Source: Carboxydocella thermautotrophica
Lineage (GTDB): Bacteria > Bacillota > GCA-003054495 > Carboxydocellales > Carboxydocellaceae
Reading direction: 5' to 3'
DNA length: 64,000 bases
NCBI GenBank assembly: GCA_003054495.1
Contig: CP028514.1
Coordinates: 2,186,001-2,250,000, forward strand
The notes beneath the pieces were generated by a model that saw only the letters and a list, made by a program, of their open reading frames with translations, ran no database searches and had not been told where the DNA came from. This document shows, piece after piece, positions 58,554 through 64,000 of this stretch (position 1 is its first letter; each line of letters starts with the position of its first letter). The translations under genes and the position numbers were made by a program.

Positions 58554-58624
58554 TGGAGGCCCCGTGCTGGTTCGAACAGCCGCCCTGGCTTGTGCTACAC
58601 CAGGTCACTCCTACTGGCAGGGCC
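58554..58624 (-). other. tRNA-like element (acceptor, T-arm and CCA, degenerate body)
   Basis: On the minus strand GGCCCTG (58624-58618) can pair fully with CGGGGCC (58564-58558), followed by T and CCA. A T-arm with the canonical TTCGAAC loop (stem GCTG/CAGC) stands just before it. The D and anticodon arms are poor: CCTGG/CCAGG encloses an 11-base loop. It may be a decayed phage tRNA or a mimic. Confidence 0.4.
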
Positions 58625-58717
58625 TTGTTAAGGCTGTTGGTCGGCCAGGCCAACATTTACCCTTTCTCTTGCCACTGCAAAGGGGAGCTTTGCCGAGGAC
58701 TTGGCAGGCACCTTGAA

Positions 58718-59116
58718 TTAAAACGGCAGGTCTCCTGCTTCTACGGCTGGATCTGGCAAATCATCCAGGCCGTCATTATAGCCTGGCTCGGGCTGGCTTC
58801 TCGGACTTAAGAAGCGCACATTTTCTGCAACTACTTCGGTAATTTGTCTCCGGTTCCCGTCCTTCCCCTCAAAGGAGCGGGTTTCCAGGCGGCCATCCAC
58901 CGCTGCCAGTTTACCTTTGCTGAGGTACTTGCTGCAGTTTTCAGCCATTTGGCCCCAGACCACAACGTTGATGAAATCTGCTTCCCGCTCTCCGGCCTGG
59001 TTCTTAAACGGGCGATCAATAGCCAGCGTAAATCTGGCCACCGCCTTGCCGGTATTTGTATATCTTAGCTCCGGGTCCCTGGTTAGGCGGCCGATGAGAA
59101 TGATTCTGTTAAGCAT
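58718..59116 (-). CDS. ssb: Single-stranded DNA-binding protein
   Basis: 132 residues from the ATG at 59116, behind GGAGGCGG. The OB fold is clear ([34 protein letters not shown] ... [33 protein letters not shown]). The C-terminus ends DLPF, the acidic tip that contacts replication partners. Phage-encoded SSB, next to dnaB. Confidence 0.95.
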   Translation of the reverse strand: MLNRIILIGRLTRDPELRYTNTGKAVARFTLAIDRPFKNQAGEREADFINVVVWGQMAENCSKYLSKGKLAAVDGRLETRSFEGKDGNRRQITEVVAENVRFLSPRSQPEPGYNDGLDDLPDPAVEAGDLPF

Positions 59117-59297
59117 TTGCCGCCTCCTCATATTCGCCCAAATATTTTTCTACACGCAAAAGACATTCCTGGCATACGGGATTTTCCATGCTTAGATTTC
59201 TGGCTCCTCGCAGACATCGCACCTTTAACTTGCTTTTTGCAAAGGCACAAAGCAAAACTGCCTTCAGGATCGAACTAATATGCTCCACCCCTATCAC
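59109..59297 (-). CDS. Small Cys-containing phage protein
   Basis: 62 residues from a GTG overlapping the DnaB stop by 4 bases. [32 protein letters not shown] supplies three Cys, with LLC earlier, perhaps a small zinc finger. It overlaps ssb by 8 bases. Probable, function unknown. Confidence 0.55.
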   Translation of the reverse strand: MIGVEHISSILKAVLLCAFAKSKLKVRCLRGARNLSMENPVCQECLLRVEKYLGEYEEAANA

Positions 59298-60616
59298 CCC
59301 TTCTCCAGGTTATAAAACCTGGTGCAATACTTATCGAATTTGACTTCTACGGTCCCAACAGGTCCTTCCCGCTGCTTAGCCACGATTATCTCCGCAATGC
59401 CTTTTTTGTTAGTATCAGGGAAATAATACTCCGGTCGGTACAGGAACAAAACAACGTCGGCATCCTGTTCAATAGCTCCTGATTCCCGCAAGTGGCTGAG
59501 ACTCGGTCTTTTATCCTGAGTGTGTTCGACAGCTCTACTGAGCTGCGACAATGCGAGCACCGGTGTTTTTAATTCCATGGCCATAAGTTTGAGGCCACGT
59601 GTAATCTCACTTACTTCACGTTCCCTGGTCTCTCTCCCCTTGCCAGTAGGCTTGATTAGCTGAATGTAGTCGATGATCACCAAATCCAAGCCTTGCTCTA
59701 ATTTGGCCTTACGACACCTGCTCAGTATTTCCGGGACAGAAATATCAGGTGTATCATCCAGCATTAAGCCTGATTGCGATACCAGACCTGCTGCATCAAT
59801 GATTTTTTTGTTTGCAGTTTCATCCAGGAGCCCCAGGCGCACTGCCTGAGCATCAACCTTAGCTATGTTTACAATCATCTTCTCGACTATCTTTTCTTTG
59901 CTGGTTTCAAGAGAAAAGAATGCTACTCGTTTTTTCGGTTTTAAAGCATTGTTGATAGCTATTTGAACAGCAAAGCTGGTTTTCCCCATTGCTGGTCTGG
60001 CTGCCACAACTATGAGCTGATTCGGGTGCAGCCCTGCAGTCATTGCATCGAGATCATAAAAACCTGTGGGTAATCCAGTAACACCATTCCTGGGTTTTCG
60101 CTCCAAAATATCATCCATGGCCCGGTGAGTTACTTCCCAGGCGCTGGTCAAGCCACTCGTGTTTTTAACGCTTACAGAAAGCCCGAAGATATCCCGCTCT
60201 GCCTCATGAATCAGCTCATTGATGTCTTCGTAGTCCGATGATATTGCCTTGGCTTTTACTATGTCTGACAGCCTGATTAACTGACGTGCTATGGATTTTT
60301 CTCGAACTATCTCAGCGTAATACCGAGCATTTGCAACTGAAGGCAGTTGATTTGTTAATGTGGCAAGGTAAGCAAATCCACCAACTCTTTCTAACTTGCC
60401 GTTCTTGGTCAGCTCTTCCCCCAGTGTTACTAGATCTACCGGGATCCTGGCTTCATGCAGTGTAATTATGGCCTCATAGATCTCGCCATGGGCAGCATTG
60501 TAAAAGTCTTTCTTAGCAAGCAATGGCTGTACTTCCAGGATGGCCTCTTCAGCCAATATCATTGCACCCAGCACAGACTGCTCAGCGTCGATGTTGCTAG
60601 GAAGAGTCTGCCGCAA
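59294..60616 (-). CDS. dnaB: Replicative DNA helicase DnaB
   Basis: 440 residues. N-terminal domain begins LPSNIDAEQSVLGAMILAEEAI; the RecA-like C-terminal domain has Walker A VAARPAMGKTSFAVQIA, the LVIIDYIQLI Walker B region and the SHLRESGAIEQDADVVLFLYRPE motif near the end. Phage copy of the hexameric fork helicase. It starts inside the initiator gene (20-base overlap), so the initiator probably loads it. Confidence 0.95.
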   Translation of the reverse strand: MRQTLPSNIDAEQSVLGAMILAEEAILEVQPLLAKKDFYNAAHGEIYEAIITLHEARIPVDLVTLGEELTKNGKLERVGGFAYLATLTNQLPSVANARYYAEIVREKSIARQLIRLSDIVKAKAISSDYEDINELIHEAERDIFGLSVSVKNTSGLTSAWEVTHRAMDDILERKPRNGVTGLPTGFYDLDAMTAGLHPNQLIVVAARPAMGKTSFAVQIAINNALKPKKRVAFFSLETSKEKIVEKMIVNIAKVDAQAVRLGLLDETANKKIIDAAGLVSQSGLMLDDTPDISVPEILSRCRKAKLEQGLDLVIIDYIQLIKPTGKGRETREREVSEITRGLKLMAMELKTPVLALSQLSRAVEHTQDKRPSLSHLRESGAIEQDADVVLFLYRPEYYFPDTNKKGIAEIIVAKQREGPVGTVEVKFDKYCTRFYNLEKG

Positions 60617-61751
60617 TTACTCCAGCCTCCTTCCAGATCTTTTTCATCTGGGCCATAAGATTTTCGTTGTAGACGTCCTGTTCAGTCTTTTGTTTTGGCG
60701 GAGGCTCACTTTGGCTTACCTGGCTTGACTTGCTATTTGTTTTTTTTGGTGTCTTGATCAAGGCAAACCTTTGCCGGTCGGCTTCCACGTCCGCAACTGA
60801 CTTAAAGCCTTCATTCGCCCAGCGCGTAAAGACACCTTCGACATACTTCAGATTTCTGGTATTTGTCATAGCCATTTCTTCCAGGGCCACCTTGAGCATG
60901 TCAAGATCCCAGCCCTGTTCATCAAGCCACAAATACAGTTTTTTAACTGCAAATGGCGACGGGTTTAATATGCCTGCATTGGCCAGCATCTCCGAAATCG
61001 TCTGCATGCCTTGCTTCAGCTTGGCTTTTTCCGTAACCTTTTCAGCACCAGCACCACCAGCAGCTGTTTCTTCTATCAACACAGTATTATCTAGATCTAT
61101 ACTTTCTGTATTAGCTGGTGCTGGTGGTATATTATTTATATTTGTATTACTAGAAAGAGATAGTGAAAGAGAAGGTGAAGGTACAATTTTTTGCAATTGT
61201 TGCAGATTATCTGCAAAAAGTGGGTCATGAGTCGCTGTTTGTTGCAGATTATCTGCAATATTAGTGGGTTGTTGCTGGGTTTGTTGCAGATTATCTGCAA
61301 TGTTTGCAGATTTTTGCTGATTGTTTGCAACTATCGCAGATTGTTGCTGATTATCTGCAATCTGTTTTTCCCAGGGCGGGTTAGGTGATGCAGGATACTT
61401 TGATGCTTGTTTCTTCTTGCGATCGGCTGTTATGTATGTTTGATACTTAAACCAAACATTGGGATTGATAGCCAGGTAGGGCTTGCCGTCAACCTCGTAT
61501 TTATGTGCTATACCATACTCATCATACAACTGAATGGCTTGTGCTATTTCCCTGGAGGTGAAAGGAAAGGCGGGAAACAGAGTCAGTTTTACCTCAACTG
61601 GGTTTGCACTCATGCGTCCCCAGTCATCAAAAGCGGTTATAAACCAGGGCCACATAAGAGCGGCTGTAGGGTTAATTTCAGCTATAGATGCAAGTTTTTC
61701 GTCCGTACTCATTTCACTGGTAATAAATCTTTTGCGCGCCATCCTTTTCAC
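60597..61751 (-). CDS. Phage replication initiator (DnaD-like / replisome organiser)
   Basis: 384 residues. The N-terminal winged helix (RKRFITSEMSTDEKLASIAEINPTAALMWPWFITAFDDWGRMSAN) is typical of replisome organisers. The middle (about residues 130-190) is low-complexity with repeated IADN-QQ units encoded by the iterons at 61199-61360. The C-terminal part is DnaD-like (KKLYLWLDEQGWDLDMLKVALEEMAMTNTRNLKYVEGVFTRWANEG). It probably binds the origin within its own gene and loads DnaB. Confidence 0.85.
   Translation of the reverse strand: MKRMARKRFITSEMSTDEKLASIAEINPTAALMWPWFITAFDDWGRMSANPVEVKLTLFPAFPFTSREIAQAIQLYDEYGIAHKYEVDGKPYLAINPNVWFKYQTYITADRKKKQASKYPASPNPPWEKQIADNQQQSAIVANNQQKSANIADNLQQTQQQPTNIADNLQQTATHDPLFADNLQQLQKIVPSPSLSLSLSSNTNINNIPPAPANTESIDLDNTVLIEETAAGGAGAEKVTEKAKLKQGMQTISEMLANAGILNPSPFAVKKLYLWLDEQGWDLDMLKVALEEMAMTNTRNLKYVEGVFTRWANEGFKSVADVEADRQRFALIKTPKKTNSKSSQVSQSEPPPKQKTEQDVYNENLMAQMKKIWKEAGVIAADSS
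61199..61360. repeat. Iterons: candidate prophage replication origin
   Basis: GTTGCAGATTATCTGCAA occurs at 61199-61216, 61241-61258 and 61283-61300, exactly 42 bases apart, with a one-mismatch copy at 61343-61360 and weaker partial sites between. Each unit is itself almost palindromic (GCAGAT/ATCTGC). AT-rich DNA (about 61080-61200) flanks one side. This is the arrangement of lambda-type origins inside the initiator gene. Confidence 0.75.
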
Positions 61752-62026
61752 TCTCCCCTAAATATACTGCAGTTAGTTGTGGCTACTACTTTTCTCCGAC
61801 AACAGTCATCGTGATCACAAACGGCGGATAAAGCCTGGCAATATCCTTCGTTGAAGTTGCTGCATCGCAGACACTGGCAGGCCACCCTTTTGTTGCAGGG
61901 TATTCTTAGATTAAGCTCCGGACTCACTTCTTTTGATTTTGCCGGTTCAGGAGCAACTGGCCATTGCAACCAGCTGCTCCCTGTAAACATATAGCTTGAC
62001 GGCCGACTTTTTCTTCGCCTGCTCAA
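61748..62026 (-). CDS. Cysteine-rich phage protein (TTG start)
   Basis: 92 residues. The C-terminal half has eight cysteines (PCNKRVACQCLRCSNFNEGYC and VCDHDDCCRRKVVATTNCS), a likely metal-binding module. The N-terminus is basic (SRRRKSRPS). It starts within the last codons of the LysM gene. Confidence 0.55.
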   Translation of the reverse strand: MSRRRKSRPSSYMFTGSSWLQWPVAPEPAKSKEVSPELNLRIPCNKRVACQCLRCSNFNEGYCQALSAVCDHDDCCRRKVVATTNCSIFRGE

Positions 62027-62325
62027 TTTTCATCACCAAGAGGTATCTTTAATATTTGCCCAGGGAAGATCATCGGCTCCAACGGTTTCCCGTCCTTTTT
62101 ATTAGCCTCACAGATGAGATCTACTCCATCCCTAATGTCCCTTTGGTGAGGATAAAATCGTTTTGAAATTCCGTAGAGCGTATCCCCAGGCGCTACTACG
62201 TAGGTCGTATAACTTTTTTCCGAACTCGATGCATAATCCGAATAAAAGTTGAGTAAACTTAGTATCAGGGAGACTATGACCAAAATTGCGACTAAATTTA
62301 AGCGATACTTTTTCCGTTTCCGCAT
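62023..62325 (-). CDS. LysM-domain membrane protein, YneA-like
   Basis: 100 residues. Basic N-terminus (RKRKKYRLN), one membrane helix (VAILVIVSLILSLLNFY), then a LysM domain (YVVAPGDTLYGISKRFYPHQRDIRDGVDLICEANKK...PGQILKIP). This is the same layout and size as Bacillus YneA, an SOS-induced suppressor of cell division. In the early region of a phage it could stall host division; that is inferred from layout only. Confidence 0.75.
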   Translation of the reverse strand: MRKRKKYRLNLVAILVIVSLILSLLNFYSDYASSSEKSYTTYVVAPGDTLYGISKRFYPHQRDIRDGVDLICEANKKDGKPLEPMIFPGQILKIPLGDEN

Positions 62326-62534
62326 GGCTTTTCTTCCCCCAGTTCCCTAGCCGCCTGTCTAATCTGGGCCAGTGTGGCATCCCCTTTCGCATAAGCGGTC
62401 AGCATGTAAGTGTTAACCATTACATCCAGGGCCGCATTCGCTGCCAGTACTTCTGGGTGCTGGATGGTCCCGTATTTGTTAATCAGGCGCTCAACCTTTT
62501 TGCGCTGCTTGGCTATTGCCAGTAGTGGATGCAT
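62298..62534 (-). CDS. Spo0E-like small protein
   Basis: 78 residues. KQRKKVERLINKYGTIQHPEVLAANAALDVMVNTYM resembles the Spo0E family, which dephosphorylates Spo0A-P, with the conserved SxxLD replaced by NAALD. A GGGAGG site precedes the ATG. It overlaps the LysM gene by 28 bases. If functional it would hold back sporulation of the host; the altered motif leaves this open. Confidence 0.45.
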   Translation of the reverse strand: MHPLLAIAKQRKKVERLINKYGTIQHPEVLAANAALDVMVNTYMLTAYAKGDATLAQIRQAARELGEEKPCGNGKSIA

Positions 62535-62585
62535 TTTAATCCCTCCCTTTTTAAGGACCGGCGGGACTAGCCCGCCGGTTTTACA

Positions 62586-62798
62586 TTAAAACGGTAGCGG
62601 TTCGTTTACATCAAACACAGCCTTTGCGCCCTTAGTGCATCGTTCGACCCTCGGCTTTGTCCACGCTTCCTCGTCCGGTGAGTACGTCCGACCACATGCC
62701 TTGCAAGAATACCAGGATATTGGCAGGGTATATATAATGCCCATATATTCTACTTCTTCGTATTCTTTGTTCATGTCTTTTCCGCATTTACACCTCAT
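62586..62798 (-). CDS. Small zinc-finger phage protein
   Basis: 70 residues from ATG 62798, inside the end of recT. RCKCGKDMNKEYEEVEY, then WYSCKACGRTYSPDEEAW: two CxC/CxxC knuckles form a zinc ribbon. C-terminus ends NEPLPF. Function unknown. Confidence 0.6.
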   Translation of the reverse strand: MRCKCGKDMNKEYEEVEYMGIIYTLPISWYSCKACGRTYSPDEEAWTKPRVERCTKGAKAVFDVNEPLPF

Positions 62799-63642
62799 TG
62801 TTATCACCCTTCTCCGCCACCAGTGCCTCGATCCTGGCGCAAATCTTGTCGTAGTTAACCTTGTCCACCTCAGAGCTACCCTGGTAGCCAAACTCGTTGA
62901 GGACCTGCCTTACAATCTCTTGCTCCCCTTTAGCTATGGCAAACATCCTCTTGGCCTGCTGGGTTGTAATTTTGCCGGACTGGTCAGTTGCTACCCTGCT
63001 GTTTTGCTCGACATGATCAACGTCTATCGTTTTAGTCGGCAGTTGCGAGTCATCAATCGGCATTTCCTCCGGCGAATACATTCCCTGGAATGTTTCTGGG
63101 AATGCTTCCCTTAAAGCTTGCACCAGGGCAACCTTCCTAATCATTGTAGCTGGCATCTCTTTCCAGTTCCGCATTGGTGTCCCATCTTTTTTTCTGCGTT
63201 CGTATTCTTTTAGTGAGACCGTTATCTCTAATGGTTCCTTCCAATCTTTTCGGCTCACTCTTGCCCAACCACCGACAAGTTCTTCATTGGGTAATACCAG
63301 TGTCCCTTTCCGATAGTCTATATTTCCGTCTTTCTTTTGAACGATTATTCCTGCTTGCCAGCCGGTGCATAGCTCGTTTTTGGCAGCTCGTTTTGTAAAG
63401 GTTTCTTTTCCGGTAACAATCGTGGCTGGTTCATTACCGTATTTAATTAAATATGCTTCTCTAAGGAAAGGATTAAGCTTTTGATACTTACAAAGCGCTA
63501 AAAACATCATTACTTCCTGGTCCGTTATTTTATCTGCTTCGCCGTTTACTAAATACCTCTTGACCGTCTCAGGTGAAAGTTTTATCGCACCAGCATCAGT
63601 TTCATATTCGATAACAGCTAAAGCTTTTGATTTATCATTCAT
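62788..63642 (-). CDS. recT: RecT-family single-strand annealing recombinase
   Basis: 284 residues. Core family motif: MMFLALCKYQKLNPFLREAYLIKYGNEPATIVTGKETFTKRA, then ELVGGWARVSRKDWKEPLEITVSLKEYERRK and MIRKVALVQALREAFP. It anneals homologous strands during phage recombination. It starts 8 bases inside the end of the HNH gene; a RecE-type or other nuclease partner is expected just outside the window. Confidence 0.93.
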   Translation of the reverse strand: MNDKSKALAVIEYETDAGAIKLSPETVKRYLVNGEADKITDQEVMMFLALCKYQKLNPFLREAYLIKYGNEPATIVTGKETFTKRAAKNELCTGWQAGIIVQKKDGNIDYRKGTLVLPNEELVGGWARVSRKDWKEPLEITVSLKEYERRKKDGTPMRNWKEMPATMIRKVALVQALREAFPETFQGMYSPEEMPIDDSQLPTKTIDVDHVEQNSRVATDQSGKITTQQAKRMFAIAKGEQEIVRQVLNEFGYQGSSEVDKVNYDKICARIEALVAEKGDNNEV

Positions 63643-64000
63643 TGTTTATCACCGCCTTATGTTCCAATCTTTTAATTGCTTCAGGCATCATTAACCGCAT
63701 TGCTTCTACTTCCGGCTCCCATCTTTTTAGCCACTTCCAAACCGCCGCAGCAGAAAAATTAAAATAATCTGCAATGTCTTCAATAGTAAAGCCAAAAGCT
63801 CTTAACCATATAATTTCTTTCTTGTAATTCGGGACTTTTGGCTCAATTAAGTGCGGGGATATATCTTTTCTGCCATGACAGGACAAACAAAGAGTTTCCA
63901 TATTTTCTAATCGGTTATCCTTATGATTTTTGTTTTTGTGGTGAATTGTGATTGGTCTGCCCCACTTCTTTAAGTGTTCTTCTGCTGTCATTCCACACTC
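63635..64000 (-). CDS. HNH endonuclease-like protein with C-terminal HTH (5' end outside window)
   Basis: The frame enters from the right edge as ECGMTAEEHLKKWGRPITIHHKNKNHKDNRLENMETLCLSCHGRKD, the second half of an HNH motif with zinc knuckle. A helix-turn-helix (TIEDIADYFNFSAAAVWKWLKRW) follows. The ECG at the edge is probably the end of the first CxxC, so the ATG at 63991 is unlikely to be the true start. Possibly a homing-type or packaging HNH nuclease. Confidence 0.75.
   Translation of the reverse strand, partial: ECGMTAEEHLKKWGRPITIHHKNKNHKDNRLENMETLCLSCHGRKDISPHLIEPKVPNYKKEIIWLRAFGFTIEDIADYFNFSAAAVWKWLKRWEPEVEAMRLMMPEAIKRLEHKAVINNE

Larger units (their letters stand above)
32811..64000 (-). 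mobile_element. Siphovirus-type prophage (left part; right end outside the window)
   Basis: From here to the window edge all genes lie on the minus strand in classic siphophage order, read right to left: recombination and replication, regulator, terminase, portal, head, connectors, tail, lysis. An SPP1-type portal and PBSX-type terminase point to headful packaging. Genes are tight with few gaps. The left edge lies between the tRNA terminator and the gene ending at 32996. No integrase or lysogeny repressor is seen, so those should lie beyond 64000. The structural genes appear intact. Confidence 0.92.

Noticed and set aside
58528-58656. 43-residue N-terminal extension of the gene at 58147
   Set aside because: An internal start with GGAGGCGG is far better, and the extension overlaps the tRNA-like element.
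61199-61360. Repeats read as a CRISPR array
   Set aside because: Only three or four 18-bp units, spacers are coding sequence of the initiator gene and no cas gene is near; iterons explain them.

Overview
The window looks like a chromosomal segment of a spore-forming, anaerobic, probably thermophilic member of the Clostridia (Firmicutes). The evidence is a BofA-like sporulation protein beside recR, a large Bacillus-type SRP RNA with an Alu domain, T-box and tandem glycine riboswitch leaders, strong GGAGG ribosome binding sites, and a multihaem cytochrome c/cytochrome b module like those of Carboxydocella, Thermincola and Desulfotomaculum relatives. The genus assignment is inference only.

Layout. 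Bases 1-6.5 kb carry, on the minus strand, a P-loop protein, an SsuABC-type ABC importer and the dnaX-ybaB-recR-bofA cluster headed by the SRP RNA. An IS607-type element (serine recombinase TnpA plus RuvC nuclease TnpB with a GC-rich candidate omega-RNA) occupies about 6.6-9.1 kb. A SWIM-domain SNF2 helicase and an enoyl-CoA hydratase/isomerase follow on the plus strand. Bases 13.5-18.4 kb are an AT-rich accessory island: an XRE / ImmA-IrrE peptidase / PIN-domain three-gene module bracketed by two near-identical terminator hairpins, a small secreted protein, an IS4-type insertion sequence with visible inverted repeats, and two tandem decayed DUF488 genes, one of them cut by the IS.

Bases 18.5-31 kb are core metabolism: serine and arginine tRNAs with tadA, an MFS transporter, serS, then an operon that could supply the whole serine pathway (class V aminotransferase, serA, histidine-family phosphatase). 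It is preceded by a consensus promoter, a tandem glycine riboswitch with its own terminator, and a serine-type (UCC) T-box with a second terminator, so three control layers stand in series. pdxST and a six-part cytochrome module follow. A 14-gene tRNA cluster (31.5-32.75 kb) ends in a terminator.

From about 32.8 kb to the right edge lies most of a siphovirus-type prophage, entirely on the minus strand, so its genes run early to late from right to left: HNH protein, RecT, YneA-like and Spo0E-like small proteins, replication initiator with embedded iterons, DnaB helicase, SSB, RusA, ArpU-like regulator, terminase, portal, MuF-type head protein with a C-terminal toxin-like domain and a putative immunity partner, scaffold, capsid, connectors, two paralogous tail-tube proteins, a frameshifted tail chaperone, tape measure, tail fibres, amidase and holin. 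No integrase is in the window, so the other end lies beyond position 64000.
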